Assembly: GCA_031180665.1 (NCBI GenBank)
Contig: JAPSLP010000001.1
Span: forward strand, 231,259 to 295,258
Length of the DNA stretch: 64,000 bases
Origin: Cupriavidus sp.
GTDB lineage: Bacteria; Pseudomonadota; Gammaproteobacteria; Burkholderiales; Burkholderiaceae
Direction of reading: 5' to 3'
The position numbers and the translations under genes are program-made. Below the pieces are notes generated by a model. The model was not told the origin of the DNA and ran no database searches. It worked only from the letters and a program-made list of their open reading frames with translations. This document shows positions 9,556-18,902 of this stretch, in pieces; the stretch's first letter is position 1; each line of letters begins with the position of its first letter.

Positions 9556-9695
9556 CACACTCTCCACATCGGAATTGGTTTGGATGGAAAGAAAGATAAA
9601 GGCTGGCGATTGATGTCGGTAGTGACCCATAATGGAATTATTGTTCTATCCGTGGAACGCGCTGCGCCGACCGGACCGGCTGCGCAGCGCTTACG

Positions 9696-10670
9696 ATGGC
9701 GACCATGCAAGACCTCAACGATCTCTATCTCTATGCCCAGGTGGTCCAGCACGGCAGCTTTTCCGCCGCCAGCCGCGCCACCGGTGTGCCCAAGTCGCGG
9801 CTGAGCCGGCGCATCGCCCAGCTGGAAAAGGAACTCGGCGTGCAGCTGCTGCGCCGGACCACACGGCAGGTCCGCGTCACGCCGCTGGGCGAGGCGTTCT
9901 ACGAGCGCTGCAAGGCGATGCTGTCCGAGGCGCAGGCCGCGCGCGACGTGGTCGAGCAAGCGCGCGCCCAGCCGGGCGGACATCTGCGCGTGGCGTGCGC
10001 GGTCGGCATCGCGCAGAACCTGCTGGCACCGTCGATCGGGCGCTTCATGCGCGAGAACCCGGGCGTGCAGGTCGAGATCGACGCCACCAACCGCCGCGTC
10101 GACGTGATCGGGGAGGGCTACGACCTGGCGCTGCGCGTGCGCGAAGTGCTCGACGACTCGTCGCTGGCGATCCGCACCTTCGGCTCCAGTCCGCTGACGC
10201 TGGTGGCCAGCCCCGGCCTGCTGGACGCGATCGGCCGTCCCCGCACGCCCAAGGCGCTGGCCGGCGTGCCCGGCGTCGGGCAGAAACCCCACGACGGGCG
10301 CCACGTATGGAACCTGTGCATCGGCGACGAGCCGCCCACGCAGATTCCCTACGATCCCCGCCTGGTCTGCGACGAGTTCGCCGTGCTGCTGTCGGCGGCG
10401 GTCGATGGCATTGGCGTTGCGATGCTGCCGCGCATGTATTGCAGCGAGGCGATCGCGCGCGGGGCTCTGGAGGTCCTGCTGCCGCAATGGCGCATGCCGG
10501 TCGGCACCTTGCACGCGGTATTCCCGTCGCGGCACGGCATGCCGCCGGCGGTGCGACGCTTCCTGGATTTCCTGACCGAGATCCTGCCGGAGAACGTTCG
10601 CCAGGCCGGCATGCAGCCGATGATGCCGCCAGGGATGCATCAGCCGCTGCCACCGACCGCGCCGGACTGA
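9696..10670 (+). CDS. LysR-family transcriptional regulator
   Basis: 324 residues. The N-terminal winged helix-turn-helix (QDLNDLYLYAQVVQHGSFSAASRATGVPKSRLSRRIAQLE) is followed by the periplasmic-binding-protein-like effector domain. Motifs such as LLRRTTRQVRVTPLGEAFY place it in the large CrgA-type LysR subgroup. Another ATG three codons downstream (MQDLN) is an equally likely start. It is divergent from azoR and probably regulates it, sensing an electrophile or quinone (inference from position). The intergenic region has the AT-rich sequence expected of promoters. Confidence 0.92.
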   Translation: MATMQDLNDLYLYAQVVQHGSFSAASRATGVPKSRLSRRIAQLEKELGVQLLRRTTRQVRVTPLGEAFYERCKAMLSEAQAARDVVEQARAQPGGHLRVACAVGIAQNLLAPSIGRFMRENPGVQVEIDATNRRVDVIGEGYDLALRVREVLDDSSLAIRTFGSSPLTLVASPGLLDAIGRPRTPKALAGVPGVGQKPHDGRHVWNLCIGDEPPTQIPYDPRLVCDEFAVLLSAAVDGIGVAMLPRMYCSEAIARGALEVLLPQWRMPVGTLHAVFPSRHGMPPAVRRFLDFLTEILPENVRQAGMQPMMPPGMHQPLPPTAPD

Positions 10671-10895
10671 TCTGCTGCAGGCTGGACGTGCGGCGGGGTG
10701 GGCATGCCGCGGTGTTGCGGTCCGCGCCACAACCCGCGCCCAGCAAGGGCTTGCCACGCATTTGCGGCTTTACCTTCACGCGAAGCGGCGCTAAGGTACA
10801 GGGGCCGCCTCGCGTGCAGCGCAAGGCGCCTACAACTTCCGCGCACGGATCGAACCGGGGACCCGTTTGCGTCAACCACCAAAGGAGTGACATCG

Positions 10896-11309
10896 ATGGC
10901 TGCTACTCATGGTTCGCAGGATCTGGGCAAGGCGGTGCTGCGCATCGTGCTGGGGATACTGATCCTGCTGCACGGCATCGCCAAGGTCATCAACGGCCCC
11001 GGGGGCATCGTGCAGATGGTCGATCAGGCGGGCCTGCCTTCCTTCATCGCCTATGGCGTCTACATCGGCGAAGTGCTGGCGCCCGTGCTGCTGATCATCG
11101 GCCTGTGGACGCGCGCCGCGGCGCTGGTGATCGTCGTCAACATGCTGTTCGCGGTCGGCCTGGTCCATATGCATCAGCTGGGCATGCTGAACAAGAGCGG
11201 TGGCTGGGAGCTGGAGCTGCAGGGCATGTTCCTCGGCGCCGCGGTCGCGGTGATGCTGCTCGGCGCGGGCCGCTTCAGCGTCGGCGGCGCGGGCGGGCCG
11301 CTGAACTGA
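10896..11309 (+). CDS. DoxX family membrane protein
   Basis: 137 residues with four predicted transmembrane helices: LRIVLGILILLHGIAKVI, AYGVYIGEVLAPVLLIIGLW, AALVIVVNMLFAVGLV and MFLGAAVAVMLLGAGRF. The GxxKxxxxxGxxxxV pattern near the N-terminus and GEVLAPVLLIIGLWTR are typical of DoxX/YphA proteins, some of which act in thiosulfate-quinone or redox stress pathways. The start is set by the AAAGGAG ribosome-binding site. It is monocistronic, and its role is undetermined. Confidence 0.88.
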   Translation: MAATHGSQDLGKAVLRIVLGILILLHGIAKVINGPGGIVQMVDQAGLPSFIAYGVYIGEVLAPVLLIIGLWTRAAALVIVVNMLFAVGLVHMHQLGMLNKSGGWELELQGMFLGAAVAVMLLGAGRFSVGGAGGPLN

Positions 11310-11310
11310 T

Positions 11311-11331
11311 CCGCTGCGCGCGGCGTTTTTT
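11311..11331 (+). terminator. possible Rho-independent terminator after the DoxX gene
   Basis: A short GC hairpin (CCGC-TGCGC-GCGG) is followed by CGTTTTTT directly downstream of the DoxX stop. The stem is only four base pairs unless extended into neighbouring GC bases, so efficiency is doubtful. Confidence 0.4.
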
Positions 11332-11405
11332 GCTTGTGGCAGGGCCGGCACCGGCGGCATAACCGCTACAATCGCTGCCCGTGGTTTTTTCGATGGCGTA
11401 GCGAT

Positions 11406-14400
11406 ATGGGTTTGGGCTGGTTCGGATTATCGACCTTCTGGCTATTGCCGCTGGCGTGGCGCATGGTGGCGCGCATGCTGGCGGGACAGCCGGTGTTTTC
11501 CGGGCCCGGCACGCTGCGCGTCTGGCTCGGCAGTGCGCTGACGCTGTGCGCGAGCGCGGCGCTCGAAGCGCTGACCGCCAGTGCGTCGGCGTCTTCCGAG
11601 GTGGAGCCCGCCGCCACCTCCGGCGGCGCCGCCGGGGCAGGGGTGGCTGGCATCGCGGCCGACCTGTTCGGCTGGACCGGTGCGCTGCTGCTGATGCTCG
11701 GTGTGCTGGCGCTGGCCGCGCCGATGGTGTTCGGCGAAACCTGGCCCAGCCTGTTCGCACGCAAGCCGCGGCGCCATGCCGCTGCCACCGACGCGAGCGA
11801 TGAAGCCATGCCGGCCGCCTCGCGGCCGGTGCGTGAAGCGTCCATGCCGGCTCCCGCGGCCACGCGCTGGACGCCGGTCGGCGACGACAGCACCCGACGG
11901 CCTACGGCCCGCCACAAGGGCATCGAAGCGGTATCGGCACGGCGCGCGCCGGCGTGGCAGCCTCCGCCGCGCACGCGCGTATCGCCGCCGCAGCCCGGCG
12001 AAATCTGGCTGCATCCGACGCAGCCGACCCGGTCCGTTCAACCGGCCGCCGCGCCAGCACCGCAAGCGCCGCCAAGATCGGCGCCGGCCAGGGCCGTCGG
12101 CCCGGCTCCGTCGGCGCCATCGCGGCCCGCGGGCGTTGCGCCGGCGGCCGCCGCGGCGGCGACGACCTCCGCTGCCGCGGCCGCGTCCTCGCGTGGCCAA
12201 CTGCGCGCCACTGTCGTTGCCAGTCCCTTCCATCAGCCGCAGCTGGGTTTGCGCAGCGCCATCACGACGTTGCCGGAAGCCCAGCCGCAGGCGCGGGCGG
12301 CAAGCGCTGTGCCTGCGCATGGCGCCAACGCGACCACGCCTTCCCCGGCCGCGGCTGCCGCGCTTGCCGCGCCTGCCACGGATAGGGGCGCCACCGCGCC
12401 AACCAATGCCGCAGCCGCGGCGCCAGTCGTCGCCGAACAGATGGCCACGCCGGCGGCCCCCCATCCCACCGATGCCGAGCTCGCGGACGCGGAACAGACC
12501 GCGGCGTACGAGGCGATCCGCGCCGAGGCGCAGGCCTTGCTGGCCGAACTGCGCGCACTGGCCGGCGCGGAGGAAGGCGAGCCGCAGAGCGAGCCCGCGG
12601 TTGACGGCGCGCCAGGCGATCCGGGCGAAGCAGAGGACATCCCGGTCGCGGCGGGGGCCGAGGCTGCGCCAATGCAGCGCGAGGCCGCCACGTCCGCCGT
12701 GGCGCTGCCGGAGGCCGTCGAAGCGGAGCCGGAGCTAACTCCCGAGCCGGCGACCGTCGCGACGCCCACGGCAGCCTGGGAACCGCCGTGGGAGGAATCG
12801 GCCGAGGATATCGCCGCACCAGCGGCATCAGCGGCATCAGCGGCATCAGCGGCATCAGCGGCACCATCGGCATCAGCGGCACCATCGGCATCAGCGGCAC
12901 CTGCCGCGACAACCGAACCGTCCGAACCGTCCGAACCGTCCGAACTGACGGAAACGACCGAACTCCCGCCGCCCCCGGTGCAAAAGCCCCGCATCGTGCT
13001 GCCGGCCGTGGTCGGCCGTGCCGTGCCGCTCGACGGCGCAGCGCAGCCCGCGGCCGCTCATGCCGAGGCGAAGCCTGCCACACCGGCTCAGCCGATCGTC
13101 CCGCCGGCGCCTCCCCGCATCGTCGACTACCGCCTGCCCGGCATCGATCTGCTCGAACCGGCGGTCGAACACGCCGAGCAGGTCTCCGAGCAGCATCTGG
13201 CCGAAACCGGAGAGCTGATCGCGCAGCGCCTGGCCGAGTTCAAGGTGCCGGTGTCCGTGGTCGGCGCCTCGGCCGGTCCGGTCATCACGCGCTTCGAGGT
13301 CGAGCCTGCGATGGGCGTGCGTGGCGCGCAGGTGGTCGGGCTGATGAAGGATCTGGCGCGCGCGCTGGGCGTCAGCTCGATCCGCGTGGTCGAGACGATT
13401 CCGGGCAAGACCTGCATGGGTTTGGAGTTGCCCAACGCCCGCCGCGAAATGATCCGCCTGTCCGAGATCGTCGAGGCCTCGTCGTTCCAGGCCCATGCCT
13501 CGCGGCTGGTGCTGGCGATGGGCAAGGACATCACCGGCAATCCGGTGGTCACCGACTTGGCGCGCGCGCCGCACCTGCTGGTGGCCGGCACCACCGGTTC
13601 GGGCAAGTCGGTGGCGATCAACGCGATGATCCTGTCGATGCTGTACAAGGCCACGCCCGACGATGTGCGGATGATCATGATCGATCCGAAGATGCTCGAG
13701 CTGTCGGTCTACGAAGGCATTCCGCATCTGCTCGCACCGGTGGTCACCGACATGAAGCAGGCCGCGCATGCGCTGAACTGGTGTGTCGGCGAGATGGAGA
13801 AGCGCTATCGCTTGATGTCGGCGCTCGGCGTGCGCAACCTGGCCGGCTACAACCAGAAGATTCGCGCCGGGGAGGCCGCCGGCGACAAGGTCCGCAATCC
13901 CTTCTCGCTGACGCCCGACGCGCCCGAGCCGCTGTCGACGCTGCCGCTGATCGTGGTGGTGATCGACGAGCTGGCCGACCTGATGATGGTCGCCGGCAAG
14001 AAGATCGAGGAACTGATCGCGCGGCTGGCGCAGAAGGCGCGCGCCGCCGGCATCCACCTGATCCTGGCCACGCAGCGTCCGTCGGTCGATGTGATCACCG
14101 GCCTGATCAAGGCGAATATCCCGACCCGCGTGGCCTTCCAGGTCTCGTCGAAGATCGACTCGCGCACGATCCTGGACCAGATGGGCGCCGAAAGCCTGCT
14201 GGGGCAGGGCGACATGCTGTTCCTGCCGCCGGGCACCGGCTATCCGCAACGGGTGCACGGCGCCTTCGCTGGCGACGACGAGGTGCATCGCGTGGTCGAG
14301 CACTGGAAGCAGTTCGGCGAACCGGACTACGACGATGCGATCCTGGCGCCGGATCCGGCCGAGGCGGGCGGTGGCGACCTGTTCGGGGATGGAGGCGGCG

Positions 14401-14609
14401 GCGATGCCGAAGCGGATCCGCTCTACGACGAGGCCGCCGCCTTCGTGGTGACCTCGCGCCGCGCCTCGATCTCGGCGGTGCAGCGCCATCTGCGCATCGG
14501 CTACAACCGCGCCGCGCGTCTGATCGAACAGATGGAGGTGGCGGGCCTGGTGTCGCCGATGGGACGCAATGGCGCGCGTGATGTGTTGGCGCCTGGGGGG
14601 CAGGAGTAA
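11406..14609 (+). CDS. ftsK: FtsK/SpoIIIE family DNA translocase with long low-complexity linker
   Basis: 1067 residues. N-terminus: about three hydrophobic segments (residues about 3-25, 35-55, 75-103), fewer than the four of canonical FtsK. Then about 450 residues of Ala/Pro/Glu-rich linker containing nine-base tandem repeats. Motor: FtsK alpha domain from about residue 580, Walker A GTTGSGKS at 728-735, Walker [14 protein letters not shown] with Asp854-Glu855, [13 protein letters not shown]-terminal gamma winged helix ([29 protein letters not shown]) for KOPS recognition. It pumps DNA at the division septum and activates XerCD. It is not beside lolA, the usual neighbour of the main betaproteobacterial ftsK, so it may be the second paralogue. 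Confidence 0.93.
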   Translation: MGLGWFGLSTFWLLPLAWRMVARMLAGQPVFSGPGTLRVWLGSALTLCASAALEALTASASASSEVEPAATSGGAAGAGVAGIAADLFGWTGALLLMLGVLALAAPMVFGETWPSLFARKPRRHAAATDASDEAMPAASRPVREASMPAPAATRWTPVGDDSTRRPTARHKGIEAVSARRAPAWQPPPRTRVSPPQPGEIWLHPTQPTRSVQPAAAPAPQAPPRSAPARAVGPAPSAPSRPAGVAPAAAAAATTSAAAAASSRGQLRATVVASPFHQPQLGLRSAITTLPEAQPQARAASAVPAHGANATTPSPAAAAALAAPATDRGATAPTNAAAAAPVVAEQMATPAAPHPTDAELADAEQTAAYEAIRAEAQALLAELRALAGAEEGEPQSEPAVDGAPGDPGEAEDIPVAAGAEAAPMQREAATSAVALPEAVEAEPELTPEPATVATPTAAWEPPWEESAEDIAAPAASAASAASAASAAPSASAAPSASAAPAATTEPSEPSEPSELTETTELPPPPVQKPRIVLPAVVGRAVPLDGAAQPAAAHAEAKPATPAQPIVPPAPPRIVDYRLPGIDLLEPAVEHAEQVSEQHLAETGELIAQRLAEFKVPVSVVGASAGPVITRFEVEPAMGVRGAQVVGLMKDLARALGVSSIRVVETIPGKTCMGLELPNARREMIRLSEIVEASSFQAHASRLVLAMGKDITGNPVVTDLARAPHLLVAGTTGSGKSVAINAMILSMLYKATPDDVRMIMIDPKMLELSVYEGIPHLLAPVVTDMKQAAHALNWCVGEMEKRYRLMSALGVRNLAGYNQKIRAGEAAGDKVRNPFSLTPDAPEPLSTLPLIVVVIDELADLMMVAGKKIEELIARLAQKARAAGIHLILATQRPSVDVITGLIKANIPTRVAFQVSSKIDSRTILDQMGAESLLGQGDMLFLPPGTGYPQRVHGAFAGDDEVHRVVEHWKQFGEPDYDDAILAPDPAEAGGGDLFGDGGGGDAEADPLYDEAAAFVVTSRRASISAVQRHLRIGYNRAARLIEQMEVAGLVSPMGRNGARDVLAPGGQE
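12819..12950 (+). repeat. nine-base tandem repeats inside the ftsK linker
   Basis: Two adjacent arrays. The first repeats GGCATCAGC / GGCACCATC units and encodes Ala-Ser-Ala and Ala-Pro-Ser triplets. The second repeats GAACCGTCC four times and encodes Glu-Pro-Ser. Both keep the reading frame, so length changes by slippage would lengthen or shorten the linker without breaking the motor. Confidence 0.8.
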
Positions 14610-14822
14610 GGAAGAGCGGGAGGGTTGGCAAGCGCGGTTTGCCCTCTCCCCCGGCCCCTCTCCCGCAAGCGGGCGAGGGGAGGTATCGCCTGCGCCGGCA
14701 TGGCCGCCAGCGAAGGCAGGATTCTCGTTCGGTCGCCACTGCGAAGCTTTTGCTTCAAACGGCCCAGTTATCGCAAATGGCGCGTCATCGGCCACATGCG
14801 ATATCCCACAGCGGACAGGCTT
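14610..14822. other. intergenic with CTCTCCCGC-type inverted repeat
   Basis: Convergent region between ftsK and the AhpD-like fusion gene. Bases 14641-14683 hold an imperfect inverted repeat built on CCCCTCTCCCGC-AA-GCGGG, related to the perfect hairpin at 27485-27512. It may act as a transcription terminator for both flanking genes. No coding frame seen. Confidence 0.45.
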
Positions 14823-15989
14823 TCAGGCGGCAGGGATCACCGGCTCGCCCAGATTGAGCATCAACCGGTTCGCCCACGCAAAGATTGCGATCGCGTGAAT
14901 GCCGTCGAGGATCTCGGCGTCGCTCAAGCCCACTTCGCGCAAGGCGGCCAGCGAGGCCGCGCCGATGCGGTCCGGTTGCTCGGTCAGCGCGACCGAGAAG
15001 CGGGCGATGGCCTGTTCGCGCGCGTTGGTGCCGGCCGTGCGGGGATTGTCGAAGACCTGGGCGATCACGTCGTTGCGCTTGGCCAGCTGTTCGAAGCGTT
15101 GCGCATGGACCGAGGCGCAGTAGACGCAGCCGTTGATGCACGACACCACGGTGCTGGCGAGTTCCCGCTCGGCGCGCGCCATGCCGCCGGGCGCGTACAT
15201 GATCGCGTTGAAGGCCGCCGAGCGCTGCCGCAGGATTTCCGGCTGGTGCACCAGGAACAGGTAGTAGTCGGAGACCTTGGCCTTCGGATGGCTTTCCTCC
15301 AGCACCGCGATCTGCTCGGGCGTGGCGCGCTCGACCGGCACCACGTCGAGCCAGGCCTTCCAGTCCAGCACTTCGTTGGTGAAGCCGTTCAAGCGAATGG
15401 TGTCGCCCGGCTGCGTGGTCGCCGGCGCAGCGGGCGCATTCGAGGCCGGCAGCGCTTCGCCTGTCGACGCGCCGCTCAAGGCCCCCAGGCCGGCGACCAG
15501 TCGCGCCTGGTACGACAGGAAGGCGATCAGTTGCGCCAGCGTGACGACCTCGGGCGTCGACAGCCCGGCGGCCGGCAGGCTGAGCAGCGCGGCGCGGTCG
15601 CCTTCGACCGGCTTTTCGATCAGCTTCTGCGTGAAAGCGAGCATCGCGCGCAGCCGTGCATCGGCCACGGCATCGAGGCGGGCGCCATCGACCGCCGCCA
15701 CGGTTTGCGCATCGGCGCCGGCCTGCTGCAGGCGGTCCAGGTAGTGCGCGGCCAGTTCGGCCGACGGCGTCAGCCGCGACGCATACAGCGCGACGGCCAG
15801 CCGTTCGGCCAGCGTCAGTCCGGGCAGGGCCGGATCGAACAATGCGCGATAGCTGCCTTCGGTGGCGACGGCGACCTTGCCGCGCTGGTGGCGCAGCGCA
15901 TGCGTGTCGCTGCCGGCGGCCAGGCCGGCGAGGCGGTCGATCAGGTCGAGTTCGGTGGTGGGGGTGGCTTGGGGGGACGAAGCGGTCAT
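14823..15989 (-). CDS. fused CMD-domain / alkylhydroperoxidase (AhpD-like) protein
   Basis: 388 residues. Two AhpD-like halves are joined by an Ala/Pro-rich linker near residues 170-195. The N-terminal half resembles the 'CMD domain protein' family (Avi_7170 type) and lacks a CxxC pair. The C-terminal half resembles the Avi_7169-type peroxidase-related family and has the active-site run CINGCVYCASVHAQ with the CxxC-x3-H pattern. In other genomes these are two adjacent genes; here they form one protein. AhpD-like proteins reduce peroxides or relay thiol equivalents. It is probably co-transcribed with the flavin monooxygenase gene upstream, 170 bases away. Confidence 0.85.
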   Translation of the reverse strand: MTASSPQATPTTELDLIDRLAGLAAGSDTHALRHQRGKVAVATEGSYRALFDPALPGLTLAERLAVALYASRLTPSAELAAHYLDRLQQAGADAQTVAAVDGARLDAVADARLRAMLAFTQKLIEKPVEGDRAALLSLPAAGLSTPEVVTLAQLIAFLSYQARLVAGLGALSGASTGEALPASNAPAAPATTQPGDTIRLNGFTNEVLDWKAWLDVVPVERATPEQIAVLEESHPKAKVSDYYLFLVHQPEILRQRSAAFNAIMYAPGGMARAERELASTVVSCINGCVYCASVHAQRFEQLAKRNDVIAQVFDNPRTAGTNAREQAIARFSVALTEQPDRIGAASLAALREVGLSDAEILDGIHAIAIFAWANRLMLNLGEPVIPAA

Positions 15990-16070
15990 GGTGTCAGGCA
16001 GGAAAGGTAAGCGGTGAGCGGGGAAGCGCGGCGGCCATCAGCTTGCCGACCAAGTATCAGCGGCCATCAC

Positions 16071-16137
16071 GTCGCTCCCGCGAAAGCGGGAATCCAGCGT
16101 CTTTGCAAGCCACTGGGTCCCCGCATGCGGGGGACGA
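16071..16137 (+). repeat. REP-like extragenic repeat, copy 1
   Basis: A 67-base element with two hairpins: TCCCGC-GAAA-GCGGGA, then a spacer (GCGTCTTTGCAAGCCACTGG), then GTCCCCGC-AT-GCGGGGGAC. A second copy lies inverted at 24833-24901 with the same spacer. Both copies are intergenic, which suggests a dispersed repeat family of this genome. Confidence 0.75.
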
Positions 16138-16159
16138 CAGCGTTTGACAAGGAACTGGG

Positions 16160-17641
16160 TCATTCGCCTGGCTGCGCAGACGTGCGCACAGGCGGCGGCG
16201 CCGGCGTCCATTCGTCGCCGAACAGCTCCGGTTCCGCATAGGTCTGCAAGGCGGCGAAATGCGTTTCGACGTCTTCCTGGTACAGCAGCGCCGCAATGCC
16301 CTGTCCCAGCCGACGGGCGCCGTCGCTGATGGCGGGGATATCGCCGGAGATCGTGCCGTGCGACAGCGCGGCCGGATAGCAGAAGCAGTGCACGCGCGAC
16401 AGGCCGGGACAGGCGCCGGGCGTCTTCTCCTGGAACTCGAACACCGGGCCGAGATCAGGCGAATCGCTCAGTTCCTGATCGTCCTGTCCCGCCGGCGGCT
16501 GGAAGCGGTCGCGCCACAGCCGGATCTGCGGCGCGATCACGGAAAACTCGGGGCGCGCGCCGAAATCCACGCGAAAGCCCGTCGACAGCACCAGGAAGTC
16601 CAGTTCGAACACGCCCTTGGCGGTGCGCACGTGCAGCGTGTCGTCGCGGACGTCGATCCGCTCGATCGGACAGCCGACATGGAAGCGCGCATTGTCGTGC
16701 CGCGAGACGCGCAGTGTGCTGCCGCGCGGCGGCGGCACCTGTTCGCTGTTGATGTAATGGCGCAGCCGCCATTTCCATGCATCCGGCAGCCCGTAGTGGC
16801 CGTGCGTCAGCCCGGGATTGCCGGACCCCTTGCTCTTGTTGACGCGCGGAATCTCGGCGCGGCGGATCAGCAGGTCGACGCTGGCCGCTCCGGCCTCCAG
16901 CGCGGTGGCGGCGCTGTCCATCGCGGATGCGCCGGCGCCGACCACGCCGACGCGCTTGCCGCGCAGCAGCCGGTAATCCATCGGATCGGACGAGTGGGCC
17001 CACAGGTGGGGCGGCAGATGCTGCGCGAAGGCCGGCAGCAGCGGGCCGCCCAGGCCATCGCGGCCGGTGGCCAGCACCACACGCCGCGCCATCACGCGCA
17101 GCGGACCGGCCGGCGTCGTCATCCGCAATTCGACCAGGCCGTCCGCACGCGGCAGCAAGGTATCGACGGTGTGTTCGTTGGCGACATCGAGCTCGAGCAC
17201 CTGCCGATACCAGCGCAGATAGTCCATCCATTGCAGGCGCGGAATCTTGTCGAGCGCGTCCCAGGCCGCCGTGCCGAACTGCGCCTCGTACCAGGCGCGG
17301 AAGGTCAGCGCCGGCAGGCCCAGTGCCGGGCCGGTCAGCTGCTTGGGCGAGCGCAGCGTCTCCATCCGTGCGGTGGTGGCCCACGGCCCTTCGAACCCCG
17401 CCGGGGCACGGTCGAAGATGCGCGCATCGATACCCAGGTGCTTGAGCGTCGCGCTGGCGGCCAGGCCGGCCATGCCGCCACCGATGATGGCGACGTCCAG
17501 CACCGGCGCGCCGTCGAACTGGCGCGGCGGCACCCACGGCTTGGCGGGCAGGTCCAGCCAGGCGAGGTCCTGGCGCAGACGGGCTTCCAGCGCCGGCAGG
17601 CCGGCGGGAGCGGAAGAGAGAGAAGGTTCGGTGGTGGACAT
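16160..17641 (-). CDS. FAD/NADP-dependent flavin monooxygenase-like oxidoreductase
   Basis: 493 residues with two dinucleotide-binding motifs: VAIIGGGMAGLAASATLKHLGI near residue 50 for FAD and VGVVGAGASAMDSAATALEAGAA near residue 225 for NADPH. The segment PWATTARMETLRSPK resembles FMO/Baeyer-Villiger enzymes, but the FxGxxxHxxxW fingerprint is not seen in full. The ATG is preferred over a GTG three codons upstream. It follows the LysR gene by 21 bases and precedes the AhpD-like fusion gene, so the three form a minus-strand unit. The substrate is unknown; detoxification or sulfur/nitrogen oxidation is plausible. Confidence 0.85.
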   Translation of the reverse strand: MSTTEPSLSSAPAGLPALEARLRQDLAWLDLPAKPWVPPRQFDGAPVLDVAIIGGGMAGLAASATLKHLGIDARIFDRAPAGFEGPWATTARMETLRSPKQLTGPALGLPALTFRAWYEAQFGTAAWDALDKIPRLQWMDYLRWYRQVLELDVANEHTVDTLLPRADGLVELRMTTPAGPLRVMARRVVLATGRDGLGGPLLPAFAQHLPPHLWAHSSDPMDYRLLRGKRVGVVGAGASAMDSAATALEAGAASVDLLIRRAEIPRVNKSKGSGNPGLTHGHYGLPDAWKWRLRHYINSEQVPPPRGSTLRVSRHDNARFHVGCPIERIDVRDDTLHVRTAKGVFELDFLVLSTGFRVDFGARPEFSVIAPQIRLWRDRFQPPAGQDDQELSDSPDLGPVFEFQEKTPGACPGLSRVHCFCYPAALSHGTISGDIPAISDGARRLGQGIAALLYQEDVETHFAALQTYAEPELFGDEWTPAPPPVRTSAQPGE

Positions 17642-17662
17642 CTGGGTCACGTCAGGCGGACA

Positions 17663-18712
17663 TCAATCGTTCTGTCTGGTCAGGGCAGGCTGGGCGGACC
17701 GCTGGCGTTGGCGCGCGCCGGTGCGGGACGATTCGCCAGGGGCGCCGCCCGTGTCCTCACCGGCGTCGCTGCCCGCTCCGTATGGCGGCACCACGCTGTC
17801 GCCATCGCGGGCATCGCGGCGAATGAAGCCGGGCAACAACCGCGCCGCGGCCAGCGCCAGCTGTTCGGTCAGGCTCTGCACGGCCGGCGTCGGCGGTCGC
17901 CCCTGCGGGGTGATCACGCAGAAATGAAAGGGGATCGGCACGTCGATCGGCCGCACCGCCACGCCATCGACCGGAAAGCCATAGGCCGTCACGGGTTCGA
18001 GCACGGCAAGCCCGAGACCGGCGCGGACCAGCGCCAGCGCGTTCAGCGAGGTATTGGTATCGATCCGGCGCGGCACCGCGATGCCGGCGGTCTCCAGCGC
18101 CCGATCCACCAGCTGGCGCAGCCGGTACGGGTTCTGCATCGTCACCAGCGCGCGTTCGGCGCAGGCGGCCAGCGGCACGGTATCGGCAGCCGCCAGCGGG
18201 TCGTCGATGGCCAGCGCGGCCACGCACTGGGCCTCGCCGACCCAGTGCACCGCCACGCCGCGATGCTCGAGCGGCAAGCTGGTGACGCCGACCTCGGCGG
18301 CGCCGGTCAGCACCGCGTGCACGACCTTCTCGGGCGAGGCGCTGTGCAGATGAATCTGCGCCGGCAGCGCGGGATCGGCCGCCAGCGCGGCCGGCACCAG
18401 ACCGGCGGCCAGCGCCGGGGTCGCCACCACATTGAGCGAGCGGCTGCCTTCGCGGCCGATCACCGCCGCGCTGGCGCGGATCTGCTGCATGCCGAGCAGC
18501 ACCGGCTCGACTTCCTCGTACAGCAGGAAACCGCGCTCGGTCGGGCTGACGCGCGGCCCGCTGCGGGCGAACAGCGCAAAGCCCAGCTCGCTCTCCAGCT
18601 CCTGGATCGAGCGCGTGATCGCCGGCTGCGAGCGGCCCAGCAGGCGGCCGGCAGCGGTGACGCTGCCGGTCGACATCACTGCGGCGAAGGCTTCGAGCTG
18701 GCGGATTTCCAT
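17663..18712 (-). CDS. LysR-family transcriptional regulator with Arg/Gly-rich tail
   Basis: 349 residues. The HTH (MEIRQLEAFAAVMSTGSVTAAGRLLGRSQPAITRSIQELE) and the effector-binding domain (LGLAVLEPVTAYGF) are complete by about residue 305. The last 45 residues are a polar tail (GEDTGGAPGESSRTGARQRQ) not found in typical LysR proteins of about 300 residues. It belongs to the group controlling amino-acid and opine-type catabolism by similarity of the HTH. The flavin monooxygenase gene follows on the same strand, and the betaine-type transporter gene is divergent, so either could be its target. Confidence 0.9.
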   Translation of the reverse strand: MEIRQLEAFAAVMSTGSVTAAGRLLGRSQPAITRSIQELESELGFALFARSGPRVSPTERGFLLYEEVEPVLLGMQQIRASAAVIGREGSRSLNVVATPALAAGLVPAALAADPALPAQIHLHSASPEKVVHAVLTGAAEVGVTSLPLEHRGVAVHWVGEAQCVAALAIDDPLAAADTVPLAACAERALVTMQNPYRLRQLVDRALETAGIAVPRRIDTNTSLNALALVRAGLGLAVLEPVTAYGFPVDGVAVRPIDVPIPFHFCVITPQGRPPTPAVQSLTEQLALAAARLLPGFIRRDARDGDSVVPPYGAGSDAGEDTGGAPGESSRTGARQRQRSAQPALTRQND

Positions 18713-18902
18713 GGTCGCGGGCGGCAACGGATCGATCGTCGATGGATTATGCGTATATCGCATTCTTGCGCGCTTACGATGCCAAATGCAAATACTATTT
18801 CGGCATACGCTTCTGCCGCCCGGCGCGCTGCCGGGCTGGGCCGAGGGGGCGGCCGGACGGCCGGTCGCTATCATGGGCCGGTCGAGCGCCTGGAGAAACG
18901 GG

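Noticed and set aside
10820..10870. tRNA-like T-loop sequence (GGTTCGATCC on the minus strand)
   Set aside because: The flanking bases do not pair into a T stem, and no acceptor or anticodon arm could be built.
12891..14795. A 634-codon antisense frame over ftsK
   Set aside because: Same reason: low-complexity composition and full overlap with the conserved motor domain.
18432..18902. Upstream extension of the betaine-type transporter frame
   Set aside because: It runs antisense through the LysR gene; the ATG with GGAGAAACGGG directly before the signal peptide is the better start.
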